A DNA stretch of 64,000 bases from Margaritifera margaritifera (taxonomy: Eukaryota; Mollusca; Bivalvia; Unionida; Margaritiferidae): contig JAQPZY010001596.1 in the NCBI GenBank assembly GCA_029931535.1, forward strand, positions 1,242,001-1,306,000, written 5' to 3'. The notes beneath the pieces are model-generated. The model was given only the letters and a program-made list of their open reading frames with translations, did no database searches and was not told the origin of the DNA. Every line of letters begins with the position of its first letter. Position 1 is the first letter of the stretch. Shown in pieces: positions 23,698 through 36,399 of this stretch. A program made the position numbers and the translations under genes.

Positions 23698-24999
23698 GCC
23701 GATACAACAATTGAAATGCAACGTTTATTAGATAGAATTATCCAATACTGTGACTACTGGGAACTTAAGGTAAGTCTTGATAAAACTGAGGTAGTGGTTT
23801 TCCAAAAGGGCTGTTATTTAAGAGGTTATGAAAAATGGTATTTTGGGGACAAGAAACTTATGGTTAGTTCTTATTAAAAATACTTAGGGGTTGTTTTCTC
23901 GTCAAGGGGAGTTTGGAACAAATGTCAAAAAACATTACCCCAACAAGCATCTAAGGCAGTGCATGCTATGAAAATTAAATTGATTAAATTTGGAAAATTG
24001 TCTGTAAATATTTTATTTAAAATTTTTGACACTACAATTTTGTCCATTTTGACTTTTGCTTCTGAAGTATGGGTCTTTAATGAAGCCCATGATGTCGAAA
24101 GGGCGCATGATAATTTTTGTAAATAGGTCTTACAGTTAGGTAAATCGAGTCCTAAACGTTTTGTGCTGAGAGAATTAGGCCGTAACTCTCTTAAATCTGT
24201 ATATATTGCCAGACCAATTAAATATTGGTTGAAACTAATTGAAATGTCAGATAATCGATTGCCAATATTGTGTTATAAAATGCAACTCTCTGGGCTTGAG
24301 AGTATAAGTAGTAGCTCTACAATCTGGGCTCATAATGTTAAGAAATTTTTATTGAGCTTTGGTTTTGGTGAGAATTGGTATAACCAAGGAGTGGGGAACA
24401 AGGAGACATTTATGAATTTATTAAAGATTAGATGTACAAAGATAGACACACAAAATTGGCACGCAGAGGTAAATAGCATGAACAGACTGAGAGTATACAG
24501 GATATTAAAGACAGACTTATGTGTTGAAGATTATATTTGCTCTGCTTAGACAAGCCTGTTTTTAGGAATATATACTGTAAATTGAGAGGCGGGTTACTTG
24601 ATGTTAAGGTTAATTCAGGACACATTGAGAAACTGAAATATGAAGATAGACTCTGTCCATACTACGATCTTAATATTGTGGAAACAGAATATCATTTTAT
24701 TTGCTGTTGTCCAAGATTTACAGACATACGTGTGAAGTCTTTACCTCTGTTTCTGTATTGAACCCACGTGAAGAGAAAATTTTTGATGCTTCGAGAAGTA
24801 ATCACAGAGAAACTATTGTATCGTTATTAAAGCTTGTACTCTTTAGCAGGGAGAAAAGAAAATTATTATGAAAATGTAAGTACTTACACTTACTGTACTT
24901 GGACTTGTTATACTTACCTGATGTGTTTGTTTGTTAAATATGTATGTATGTAATTTGGGCCGGTGGCCTGTATTACTGAATAAGGTATTCCTATTCCTG
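23698..24999 (+). mobile_element. 5'-truncated LINE with 14-bp target-site duplication
   Basis: The non-LTR retrotransposon reverse transcriptase begins abruptly inside its YADD box (ADTTIEMQRLLDRI), then WELKVSLDKTEVVVFQKG, a KYLGVVFSSRG phrase after a stop at 23876, a WVLQLGKSSPKRF-type segment after another stop at 24126, and RELGRNSLKSVYIARPIKYW. After a shift near 24545 a C-terminal zinc-binding-like region follows: CPYYDL, ETEYHFICCCPRFTDIR. The 3' UTR ends with GGCCGGTGGCCTG, ACTGAATAA and a short TATTC repeat. The 14-bp repeat TTTCAAAATTGCTG flanks it exactly at 23684-23697 and 25000-25013. The LINE clade is not assigned. Confidence 0.88.
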
Positions 25000-25013
25000 T
25001 TTCAAAATTGCTG
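25000..25013. repeat. LINE target-site duplication, right
   Basis: TTTCAAAATTGCTG, identical to 23684-23697. Confidence 0.9.
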
Positions 25014-26807
25014 TGTGCCATTCAAAAAGACTGAGTCAAATACCGAATCAATTAAAATGAGGCAGTGTTTGTAAGGGAAACAATGGCTGATTATGTCACC
25101 TATACTCCACGTGAGTAAAAATAAATAAATAAAAAAAAAATAAAAAAGGAGAGGGAAACAGAAAGAAAAGAACAGAAATTTACAAATTGCGATAGAAAAG
25201 TATATCTGGCACCTTTGAAAATTATATTGACTATAAATAAAGAAGAATCAGAAAGAAACACAAGAAAATTAGGGAAAGAAACATGAATAAATAAATGAAT
25301 AAGTGATAGATTTTTTGTTAGAAAATGAATATGTCATGCACCTACAACAAAAAAAGGAAGAAAGAAGGAAAGAGACTGACAGAAAGAAAGAAAATCAGAA
25401 TTTAATAAGGTGTAAACAAAAGGATAAATGGCTCTTTGAAATATAATAAATAGCGAAAGAAAGAAAGAAGGAATTTCACGCAATATAAGATTGTGTTTGA
25501 AGTTATGAGGTACAGTAATCAACTTAAAGGTAAGTTGATATATTCTATTATTGAAATGTTTGTAAATCTCATCAAAATTTTCCTTTGTTACAATATAACT
25601 CTTTGTAATGTCCTTTAGTCAACTCGGTCGTAATATTATCAACGCATATTTATAAGCCATCTTTTGCTGGCGGATTCTTTAAGGAATAAAAATTGCTTGT
25701 TAAATCCTGTGGAAAAAATGTTTAATTATTTTACTAAAATCTACCCCCCAAAAAATACTGTGGGTTGAAGACTCATTTTTAATGTTCATAATCATCGAGT
25801 TGAAAATCAAAACCTATACAGATGGTAGGATTCTCCTAGTGCACTTAATACCCTAAGGCATGCCTTTATTTATTTTTGCTGTTAGTACTGTTTCAATATG
25901 ACAGACTACACGGACACTTTGTTGACAAGGTTTGAAACGTCTTTTAAGTGATAAATCCAGAACAGGGGCAATGGACATGACTGTTCCAGCTCACCATAGT
26001 CGCCACGAAGAATGTTTGACTCATGCTCCTTATCGCCAGGGACGAAAAGCAACGGCTATCAAGGTATAACCGGGAAAACGTGTCTGTTTGGGGGAAGTCC
26101 GTTTAGACCTTGGTCACAGGGGCTCGTTACAAACAAAATTAGGAGTATCGGTCAATGGATAGTGGGCTGGGGGGATCCAGCCTATAACAACGAGCCCCTG
26201 TACCTTGGTACTGTTTTCACAAATGCATGAAGCAGCCATGTAGAGCAACCCGGGTTGTTTTCGACACGTGTCTATTATTGACACACCTTCAGTGAAAAAA
26301 TTTATCGTTTGTCAGTTATAAATGTTATGAAAAGGCGTAATTTTCATGAGAACATATTGATCTATATCATCACACAGGCACTTATTTATATCGGTACAAC
26401 GGGGGGAAACTAATGGTAACACTCTCCTCTAGTCCCATTTAACGCATTGGGAGTAGGGGAAGTTGTTATTAGTTTCCGTCTTTTGATTGATATAAATCAG
26501 AGCATGTGATGCATCATCTCGAATCTTTTTTGCTGTCTTGAAGATTCCAGCAGATCCCAGTGTATATATCATCACATCCTTAATTATTATTTACCGTGTC
26601 ATGCATAATATTGCGGCTTTTTAGCATTTCCGAGCACCATTGAAGTTATGCAAACAAACTGGTACAGATTGCGGCAATCTTTCTCTGCATGAAGAACACA
26701 TTCAGTTTCATGCAGTTATGAAATTTTCCATTGTTGAAGTGAGATTTTGGATAATGTTGGTGAAGACTTCCACTTGGGTATGTTTTCTAAGTAGTAACAC
26801 TGTAATA
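25014..26807. other. Intergenic DNA with one spaced inverted repeat
   Basis: A-rich stretch at 25110-25290, then AT-rich DNA without a supported gene. The open frame at 26012-26230 spans the inverted repeat at 26116-26201 and has no family signature. Confidence 0.6.
26116..26201. repeat. 13-bp perfect inverted repeat with 60-bp spacer
   Basis: ACAGGGGCTCGTT at 26116-26128 and its exact inverse AACGAGCCCCTGT at 26189-26201. The similarity extends imperfectly into flanking CCTTGG. Confidence 0.8.
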
Positions 26808-27329
26808 CAGTCCTACCTATTTATGTCGACATCCTCAGGCCTGAGGCAATATTGTCAACATAAGCAGATGTTGAGATAAGTAGGGAGTGGGGAGGGGGGC
26901 AGAAAAAAGCAAATTTCTCTTTGACCCGCATACAAGTGAAATTCGTCTGTAAGGGGTGATCTTTGTCATAGAGAAAGATTTACACTTTGAGAAAATAAAC
27001 AATGAAAATTTTGAGTAAATGAAGACAAAACCAATATGAAATACACTTGTAAAGTTGTATATTGACAACTTACATTTTCTGAATTTGTGGGTAGATATGG
27101 CAACATTAAAACCTGGCGGTAACATAGGTTGTCGACATAAATGATTAGAAAACAAAGGATTTGTTCAAGGTAGGGCTTCTGTTGACATATACATTTATTT
27201 TTTATCTTGATCTTGACATAAGCATGACAAATTTGGTAGTAACAATAGACCAGGAACTGTGACTTTGCTTTTTTGTCAATATAGATGGTATGTCGACATA
27301 AGTGATGTCGATATAAGTGGGTAGGACTG
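26808..27329. mobile_element. pogo/Tigger-like MITE with TA target duplication
   Basis: A 522-bp element. The left end reads CAGTCCTACCTATTTATGTC; the right end inverted reads CAGTCCTACCCACTTATATC. The inverted repeat continues through a GACAT phrase. TA flanks both sides (26806-26807 and 27330-27331), and CAGT ends with a TA duplication fit the pogo/Tigger branch of Tc1/mariner. The interior has further GTCGACATAA phrases and no transposase frame. Confidence 0.78.
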
Positions 27330-27331
27330 TA

Positions 27332-28476
27332 GTATCTACCGGCCTACCATGAGAGACTGCAGTAAACTGTGCCATCGGGAATTGTGATGGGTAAATCCCA
27401 ACCTCTTACGACTTCCAGAATGACCTATTGCCTTCAAGAAATTTCTTTACATGAGTTATCATGAATAAACACATAAAATCAGCTTTTGTCCAGTAGAATA
27501 AGCATATCATAGTACAATCTGCTTGTACTTTGGGAATTTCCGTAACTACTGAACAAGTCAGCTTGGGGTGTCAATAATATATAGTCAACAGTCCCATGCA
27601 TGGATATTATTGACACCACAGCCAGGAAAATGCAAAATCATGAAATCCTATATTTTACTGCTTGATTTAATAACTATTTTTTAACATATTCTGCATCAAC
27701 AAAAATAAATTATTGGATAATATTTCATGTTGTCAAGTAAACTGTAGGCCCTGATTTAAAAAGCATATATATTGATGTATGAATAATAAAACGGAGCATC
27801 TTGAATAAAGAACAAAAAGGTTCCAGGTTGAAAAATATATGAACTGTTTAAGTATAAATAAAAGAACATATTTGTCAGGTAAGTAAATGAATAAAATAAA
27901 GGCAAGGTGTCAACAGTAGCTCATGTGTGTCGATAATAGGTACATTACACTGGCAGCAGAATAAATATCTCCCTTGAGACAGGGTAAGCAGCTCTGGTAA
28001 TACAAGAGAAAGAACCAATTACAATAGGTATTACATATTACTTGTTGAGTGCTTGTCACATTCAAAAAGAGGTGGTGTGTGCATTCAGTTCATACTATGC
28101 TCTCAATAATACCTCATGTTGCTCTACATGTCATTTACGACTAAATAAATATATGCATTTAAGTATTAAATGAGCTATAAATTATGCGTAGCACTCCTAG
28201 ATAATATTGATTTAACATTCATTTTGAGATCCAGCTGTTTGGAAAATATGGACAGCTATTAATGCACATTACAATGACATTTATAGGTATATCTAAGTTG
28301 GTGAAATCCCAATTTCTTACAACTTCCATCAAGACCTTGGATGTATTCCATCCTATATAGAATAAAAACAACTAACTGTATTCATGAATGCCTCTGGGCA
28401 TCATTAAATATACTACCCATCTATTTGGCACTAATTGCATATTGCATATATATTGACTACGTGGTTTCTTATGTAT
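27332..28476. other. Intergenic DNA, nothing recognised
   Basis: AT-rich sequence without a supported gene or clear repeat. Confidence 0.6.
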
Positions 28477-28781
28477 GAATGCAGTGCTCAAAGAATCTTT
28501 TTTACAGACACAGGCGCAGGGCTGGTAACTTAAAAAAAATCACAAGCCCTGACTCAGATTCCACAAGCTCTGACTCCAATTCCATGTGCCCAAAAGGATC
28601 CTATATTTCTACTATTATTTGCCACACAACATTGCAATTGCTGTACTTTAAATATGAAAAGAAATAAACAAAATCATATTAAATTGACTTGTGTGTTTAT
28701 TCAGATCTCTAAATATTTCATGTAAAGCAATGTTTTCATCCAGGTCCTGATGTCAACCATTGTCCAATTGCTCTATCAATG

Positions 28782-28928
28782 TCCTCCTTACTCATTAGAT
28801 CAGCAGTGTTCATGTTCATTAGCATCTGAAGCGTGTCTTGCTTTATACAGTTTCTCCTTACTCATTGAATCAGCAGTGTTGATATTCATTAGCATCTGAA
28901 GCGTGTCTTGCTTTACACAGTTTCTCTT
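28782..28928. repeat. 73-bp tandem duplication
   Basis: Two near-identical units starting with CTCCTTACTCATT and containing GAAGCGTGTCTTGCTTTA. Confidence 0.9.
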
Positions 28929-29105
28929 TACACTTTTGATGTTGTTCATAGGTGTCGCTTTATATGCTTAACCAGTGTTGCATTACTTGCTCAAGTGTTT
29001 CTGCCCCAGTAATTGTTTGGTCAGTCTTTCATTTTATCTCACCTCCGCCAAATGACGGCCGATTTTTAACCAAAGACTCAAAAGTCATCATGGACCACCT
29101 TTGAT

Positions 29106-29278
29106 CCCTTTATTACTTATAACACCTCAGAAAACATCCCGCATTTGGCATAAACTCTCCAGATTACAACAATAAGGTAATCAATTAACAGCTTTTATCC
29201 CTTTATTACTTATAACACCTCAAAAAACATCCCGCATTTGGCCTAAACTCTCCATATTACAACAGTAAGGTACACATG
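29106..29278. repeat. 92-bp tandem duplication
   Basis: Two units that contain TCCCTTTATTACTTATAACA and ATCCCGCATTTGGC. Confidence 0.9.
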
Positions 29279-29895
29279 TTAGCCTTAATCCCATTAATCA
29301 GCCATGCATCACTGCACCAGTCTCAACAACTGCTGGAGCAGTTCTGGTTCCCAGTAGACTGGTTCTGGCTGGTTTCTGTAATGCCTAGATAGAATGCGTA
29401 AAAATAGTTAGCTTTTTTTTTTCAATGTAAAAAAAAAAAAATGTTAATTTTAAGGCAGTAGATTTCAGCTATAAAATGGTATGTGCAGTAGACGGCCTTA
29501 AAAACGGTATTTTTGTCCTACTGCCAGTAGAATCACATGTATGTTTAAGCCAAGTGAGCACTAATTATAGGTAACCCAGGCAATCTGTTCCCCATTCATA
29601 GGTCACACGCTTCACTTTTTACATGAAGTGAACAGCTTTCAATAGAAGTACGGAAAGTAGACATCTTCATAAGGGTAAGGGCATACATGGGGATAAATAT
29701 TAAAATTTGGCTAGTCATGACTCTTTCAACAACTTGAAAAATTCCGCATTTTGTCAGTGTGATCGAAGTTTTCTCAGACAAATTTTTTTTTTCAACAAGC
29801 CTGATGGGCACTTATTTTAGAATACCTGATGGACCCGATCTGAAATTAGAGGGGCTCCGGGTGTCGGGCTATCAGATTTTTTGAGCACTGGAATG

Positions 29896-31160
29896 AGTGT
29901 CTGTGTGAGGGAGAGAAAGGAAAGAATGTGAATATGTTGTTGTATATGCATGCTGCTATATATATGTATGCATATGTGTGTGTGTGTATATGTTTGTGTC
30001 TGTTTGCATATAAACATATTCCTTTGTATGAGGGTCTCAAGGTACATTAGTTCTTCAGCTAATTGTGGTACTCTCTTTAAATAGTCATTATTATTATTAT
30101 TGTTAGTATTATTTTTATTATAAACCAATTGTACATATATCGCTACCAAGATATTAGGTGCAAAAATGTAAAAGGGAATGCACTTACTAAAAAAAACAAA
30201 GCACTAAAATATATTATAGTACCATTAAGGCGGATTACAAGAAATGGTTTAGTAGGATGAGGACCTATGCTCAAATCAGGCTGTTCACAAACAGAGGCCT
30301 TAAAATGGCAATGCATTTGCAATAAAATGATTTAGGCATTAAATTCTTTTGTATAAAGAAGTATTGAAAGTATACAGAAAGTTGATCTTGAAAGTGAAAT
30401 AAAGTTTGTATTATTGACAAGAATCAGTAGGATGCCATTACAGATAATAGGTAACACATGAAGAGCAAGCACAGCTACAGGTAATGTGTTTACTAATATG
30501 AAATAGGTACAAAGAGAAATAGGTACAAAGAAAAATAGGTCCAGTCCAAGTGAAATAGGTATAACCAAAGGGAAATAGGTACTACCTAAGAGCAAGAGAA
30601 GCTTAATGGATATGTGTGTTGCATGACATAATGGAGATGTGATACACTATGTCAAGTGTATGTTCTTGTCATATGTAAAGTAAAATTCCTGAGTTGTGTG
30701 GAATATTTAGTCATAATGTCAAAGAATTCAAAATAAGATATAAAATAAAAATAGCTTTGTTTCCAGTTTCCCAATCAAACCTATTTTTGGCCTTCCAGCC
30801 ATAGCAATTGTTTCCAACCATCAAAAAAATAAAATAAAAAATTACATATAGAGTGCATATCAAACTATCAAATAAGTTCAACTTATTGAGTAATACTAAG
30901 GGGTCTTTTCTCACAGGAATAAAATTATCTTATGCAGCATTGATTCACTTTTGGTAAATGGAGGTGGAAAAATGAGTAACAAATCTAATTCTGACCAAAT
31001 GATCCAATTTTTTTTGCACAAAACCCAAAGTAGACGTATTGTTAGCTCTACTGGTCATAGACCAGAAGAGCTTATGGGATGGTCTGTTGTCCATCTGTCC
31101 ACCTGATAGCACAAGTTTGTTATTGCTACTCCTCCTAAACTAATTGGAGGATTGCCTTGA
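29896..31160. other. Intergenic DNA, nothing recognised
   Basis: Contains a short TATG/TGTG run near 29945-30005 and several short GAAATAGGTAC-type repeats at 30498-30590. No gene supported. Confidence 0.6.
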
Positions 31161-31164
31161 AACT

Positions 31165-32400
31165 TTACACACACATTCATCCCATGGTCTAGTTGGTCCT
31201 AAATGAAAATGATGCAGATCTGACATCCAATATGGCCATCACTGCATCCATCATAAAAATATTGTAATCTATACACCTCCTGAATGGATGGTCATATCAA
31301 CACGGGGGTTTTCACTAAAAGATTTATTATGATCTCTGGTTGGTGCTAAATGAAAATGGTGCTGATCTGATGCCCAATATGGCTGCCAATCTGACATCCG
31401 ATATGGCCACCACAGCAGTCATCTTAAAAATCTCGTTATCACTACTCCTCCTGAATGGATGGTCATATCAACATGAGGTTCTCACCAAAATAAATGGAAA
31501 TGGTGCCATTATGGCCATCACAGTAGCCATTTTGAAAATCTTGTTATTGCTACTTCTCCTACAAGGATGGTCATATCAGCATGGGGTTTTCACTAAAAAA
31601 CTTTTTATGATGTCTAGATGGTCGTAAATAAAAATGATGATGATTTGATGTCCAATATGGCCACCATGGCAGCCATCTTGAAAATCTTGTTATTGCTACT
31701 CCTCCTGTATGGATGGTCATATCAAGACGGGGTTTTTATTAAAAGATTTCTTATGATGTCTAGCTGATCCTAAATAAAAATGGTGCTGATCTGACATCCA
31801 ATATAGCTGCCATGGCAGCCATCTTGAAAATCTTGTTATCACAACTCTACATGAACAAAAAGTCATATTGACGTGGGGTTTTCACCTGAAGATTTCTTAC
31901 GATGTCCAGTTGGTCTGAAATGAAAATGGTTCTGATCTGACGTCAAATATGGCCACCACAGCAGCCATTTTGAAAATCTTGTTATTGCTACTCCTCCCAA
32001 ATGGAAAGTCATCACTTGAAAATATTGTTTTCCCGAATGGACTTCTTATGATATCTAGTTGGTTCTAAATGAAAATGGTGCCAGTCATACATCCAATATG
32101 GCTGCCATGACGACTCTTAAAAATCTTGTTGTCACTACTTCTCCTGAATGGATGATCATTATGATGGGTTTTTCACCAAGTCCTAAATTAAAATGGTGCC
32201 AGCCGTACATCAAATATGGTTACTGTGATGACTGTCTTATAAATCTTGTCAGTACTCCCTTCAAATGGATGATCATTATGACATGGGGTTTTCACCCAAA
32301 GACTTCTACTGATGTCTACTTTGTCCTAAATGAAAATGGTGCCAAGCTGACATCCAATATGTAGACCTCAGCAGCTAATTTTTGAAAATCTTGTTATCAC
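31165..32400. repeat. ~145-bp tandem array, nine units
   Basis: The phrase AAATGAAAATGGTG or a variant recurs at about 31202, 31349, 31495, 31628, 31773, 31919, 32068, 32187 and 32330. Each unit also contains CCAATATGGCC, ATCTTGAAAATCTTGTTAT and CTCCTGAATGGATGGTCAT. Open frames at 31340-31627 and 32059-32364 are translations of the repeat. Confidence 0.93.
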
Positions 32401-33415
32401 TGAAGAATATCAGAGACGGTTTCAACACTCGACAGTTAAAAGGAAGAAATGGTCTTATCTTGAATTACTGGAAATTGTTTTCACCCAGTAGAGCATCAGT
32501 CCCTTTGAGGGACTCATGTTTTTTATGCAAAAGAGTACTAAATCTTGGAGATTTGTAACAGTAAGTATCATGATCAAAAGAATATCGATGAAGGTTATGA
32601 GCACTTACTCATCTTTTTTCATTCTTTTTCATTACAGAGCATTGTGCAAAATGCTGGAAAGACTAGGTGGTGTCTATATGCACTTACAGTGCCACTGTTC
32701 TCAAACTCCTAATTAAGCAAATAAGTAATTAAGTATAGCTTTTACATACCTGGTTTTACATAATACATGTTATCACTGTGTGACCAGGGCCAAAACTTGA
32801 AAAGCTTTGCTCATGAAAATAGCGTGTTAACTGACTTTGTGACTGTTATCCATACAGTGGAGGAATTCACAAAGACAACAGCAACAACATCATCATTGTG
32901 TGACATCATGGAAATGTTTTGCATGCTGGCATATATGCATTCTTAACCAAAGCAAAGGAAGTATTATTTGTGCATTAATTTCCTTAATGAATGTCAAAAT
33001 TATAACTTAAGTCAAGAAATTTGTGAAGAAAAATTTGTCTTCCCAGTTTTCTTTGATATTATTGTTCTGAAATTCTCACTAGTGTTTCTCCTATGCCATT
33101 TTATGATGGCGTCACACCACACCATTTTGTCTCTGCACCAGACTGTTTGTTTTACATGCCCAGCCACTTTGACTACATGCCAGGCCTTTTCTTCCAACAT
33201 TTTGCTCCTTTGTGAATTGAAAAAGCCCCTTTTCATTTTTAGTGATCATAAACAGTAGTTTATAGGTGCAACTTAATTTCTACAGTTTTATATACTTAAG
33301 CGGCAATACTGTATACCTGTGCCCAAAGATTAGTCTGTTCATTGTGTAGCAAGTCACCACTGATTAACATCATGATTTGATGCATCAAGGAGGTCTTTGT
33401 TTATTCAAACTGACT
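32401..33415. other. Intergenic DNA, nothing recognised
   Basis: No supported gene. A short motif at 32486-32515 recurs at 44857-44885 (see findings). Confidence 0.6.
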
Positions 33416-33423
33416 GATTTACA

Positions 33424-33603
33424 CAGGGCTGGATTAAAAACCCTTAGAGGCTCTAAGCACTGAAAAGATTATTGTGCCCCCCCCCCCATGTAAATATGTA
33501 ATTAAAAAAACAAACAAACATAATTTGTGATTTTTTGTGGTGCCCCTGCTTTGCTGGTGCCCTAAGCATGTGCTTAGCCTGCCTATTGGGTAATCCAGCA
33601 CTG
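33424..33603. mobile_element. Short hAT-like MITE
   Basis: A 180-bp element whose left end reads CAGGGCTGGATTA and whose right end inverted reads CAGTGCTGGATTA. Flanking 8-mers GATTTACA and TTTTGACA are only 5 of 8 identical, so the target duplication is degraded or misplaced. The interior has GTGCCCC and GGTGCCC blocks. Confidence 0.6.
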
Positions 33604-33611
33604 TTTTGACA

Positions 33612-34164
33612 TCCAGGTGAGTCGATAGTATTAAAAGGATTATCTTTTCCAATATAAAATTTTTTTGCAGCCTATCGCTTTGTTTGGTTAATTTTGTTTA
33701 TTCTAAATGATCTGCTGATTATTGTCCAATCATACGAGAAACAACCACTAATGTGAGACAGTAATATATTGAACCTGAGCCAGTCAGAATAACTTTATTT
33801 TTAGCAAATAGTTTCTGTTAGGTTTTGAGAGTTGCCTCTTAATAATTTAATGACATTCATCCAAAGTGAAGCTGAAAATCTAATAGGAAATCTGTACTGA
33901 CATTTTAGCAGTATTACTTCATTCCAAAAGGGATAAAATCCAAGGATATGCCAAATGCTATTGACTCATTATAGCATTCTTCTTTGTTAAAGTTGCATCT
34001 AATGAAGTATTCAGCACACAGATCTTGCCTTTCAGTAAATTAAATAATAATTCATCCAAGGAATCTCAAGGACACCTAAAAGAAGAAGAAGAGGCGATAC
34101 AAGGTCTAATAAAAATAGGAATTTTGTTATATGTCACCTATATTCAGAGTTATTTATTGTTTTA

Positions 34165-34197
<33 letters not shown>

Positions 34198-34930
34198 GGT
34201 AAGATTTTTACTTTGTGCATGTAACTAGCCATGCATTACTCTTCCTTTCAAAGCATCACTTACATGTGTGTCTTTTGCTAAGGAAAGATAAGGCAACAAT
34301 AAAATAGTGAGAAAGACAATATCAAGGATTTTACTCATATTTTTTGGGATGGACTGCATAAGAAACATTTGATTTTTAGAACTGTAGAAGTCAACTACTC
34401 CCCTCACAGATTTCTTAATTGCATAATAATAAACAACAACAGCAATTTGTGATAAAATACAATGCCCTTTTTAAAGAATAAAATTACCATACCCATCTTT
34501 ACATCATGGGGGAAATGCTATTCACTCTCAGGCTGAAATAATCATCAGCTGGAATATAAAACTAGAAACAAAGGTTTTTCAGCTTCTTCTCTATGCAGTA
34601 GTCAGCTTCTCAACTGGTCCACTTATAACTTATAAGAAAAAAGAAAGAAAGAAAGAAAAAAGGGGAATAAATAACTTTAAGAAAAAAGAATATATCAGTA
34701 TGTTCATAGCTAACAAATAAAAAATAAATAAATAAATGTAAATAAATAAATAATATTACCATATTATGACAGAAGCAAAAGTAAGAAAAAATTGAAATTT
34801 ATGCTAGAATCCTGAATTGAAAATAGCAAATTGATGTGTTCAAAGTGGACCATATATTTATAGGCAGAATGTTGTGTATCTATGTTATCCTAACCCTGCC
34901 ACAGCAGAGACACCACAATCTTTGAAGCAC
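33612..34930. other. Intergenic DNA with microsatellites
   Basis: ATT repeat at 34165-34198, GAAA run near 34640-34660 and AAAT run near 34715-34755. No gene supported. Confidence 0.6.
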
Positions 34931-34931
34931 T

Positions 34932-35180
34932 TATTTATTCAAAGTTTGTACATTGTATTGCAAAGTATTATTGTATTATCTATTTAATACATTTATGGGA
35001 ATATGTAAATATGTGGTACACTATATCAGCAAGACTTTATTCAAAGTTTGTACATTGTATTACAAAGTAGCACTGCATTAGCAATTTAATACTTTCATGA
35101 AAATATTGAAAGTAGCACTGCATTAGCAATTTAATACTTTCATGAAAATATGTAAATCTGTGTTACACTGTATATCAGCA
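34932..35180. repeat. ~106-bp duplication with nested 48-bp duplication
   Basis: CAAAGTTTGTACATTGTATT occurs at about 34938 and 35041. A 48-bp unit with GTAGCACTGCATTAGCAATT is repeated at about 35066 and 35114. Confidence 0.85.
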
Positions 35181-35230
35181 AGACTTTATTCATTATATAC
35201 CAGCTATACTTGCATATAGGCGATACCAAC

Positions 35231-35381
35231 TGCAAACTGCATAGACCAGATCTACCAACGCATAATGCGCCGGCAGATCTGGGTCTATGCAGTTTGTAAG
35301 GACTAATCAGTAGAACAAACAGAATAGACCCTGATCTGCTGGCACATTATGCGATGGCAGATCAGGGTCTGTGTTGTTTGC
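35231..35381. repeat. Hairpin repeats, pair 1
   Basis: Two imperfect palindromes. The second is clearest: AGACCCTGATCTGC and its inverse GCAGATCAGGGTCT separated by a 17-base loop with CATTATG. The arms are extended by CAAAC/GTTTG text. Confidence 0.9.
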
Positions 35382-35748
35382 ATTTGGACCTGGTTTATAC
35401 GTGAGTATATACACTACCCATTTTTCTGATAAAATAAATTATATTGACATTTTTCTCCGAAAAGGAAAAATAATGAAACTATTCTCAAGAAGAAAAAAGA
35501 GATGTTCAGTATAATCACACAAAGCATACATGATTTAACATGATACATTTTGTAATGTACTGTTGCATCATGGTATATATAGTGTTTTGTCATGCTACAT
35601 AGCAACAAACTTATTGGGTCCTGTATATGCAACACAAGCTTGACAATGTCCAAGATGATAAAAATATATTGGATCATGTCACTCAATGCATTTAGATAGG
35701 AAGCACAAAATTGGTACCATATATACTTGCTTTTAAGTTGAGTCCAAC

Positions 35749-35899
35749 TGCAAACAACATAGACACTGATCTGCAGTTGCATAATGTGCCAGCAGATCAG
35801 GGTCTATGTTTGTTTTACTGATTACTCCTAACAAACTGCATAGACCCAGATCTGCCAGTGCATTATGTGATGGTAGATCAGGGTCTGTGCGGTTTATAG
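35749..35899. repeat. Hairpin repeats, pair 2
   Basis: Two more palindromes of the same family: CTGATCTGCAG...CAGATCAGG and CCAGATCTGCC...GGTAGATCAGG, each with a central CATAATG or CATTATG. Confidence 0.9.
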
Positions 35900-36399
35900 T
35901 TGGACTCGACTTATAAGTGAGTATATACAGTATATAATAATGTCTTTTCATCAACACAGGTGTACACAGTAGCTCAGGAGTCACAGTGGTTGTTGATACA
36001 GGGTGTCCCAAATGTTGGTGCGCATCAAGAGTTAGCCAAAACTTTTTGTCCAATATGGAGTTATCGACCAGTGCAGACTTTTGGCTGATTATCCAACTGA
36101 CAACTTCTGTGAAACTTATCTTATGAAGTTCAAGAAGGTCCAGTCTGCAAGGTTGGCAACAATATTAGACCCTCTCATGAGCACTGCTTCTTCCTTATTC
36201 AGAATGATTTTTGTCAAAGTTTGTCATTTCAGTTTGTTTCATATATTCATATTTGTCACATTGAATGTACTTAAGTCAAATAATCACAGGTCATGATTAA
36301 GTAAAATTAATTTTGTTTTTTTATATTCCTACAATTAGGCAGAGTATATAAAGATGTTGTCCATCTGTCTGTTTCCAATTTCGTTTATGCACAATAACA
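35900..36399. other. Unassigned DNA, no supported gene
   Basis: A 71-codon open frame at 36081-36296 has no family signature and no splice support. Confidence 0.5.

Larger units (their letters stand above)
28482..29890. mobile_element. Non-autonomous hAT-like transposon with 5-bp TSD
   Basis: Ends match as inverted repeats: CAGTGCTCAAAGAATCT on the left and, inverted, CAGTGCTCAAAAAATCT on the right (16 of 17). GAATG directly flanks both sides (28477-28481 and 29891-29895). CAGTG-type ends suggest hAT. A 5-bp rather than 8-bp duplication is known in some hAT subgroups. No transposase frame is present in the ~1.4 kb, which instead holds two internal tandem duplications. The superfamily is less certain than the element boundaries. 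Confidence 0.65.

Noticed and set aside
31340..32364. Repetitive plus-strand peptides that could look like a repeat protein
   Set aside because: Unit length is not a multiple of three throughout, and stops interrupt most units, so the tandem array is non-coding.
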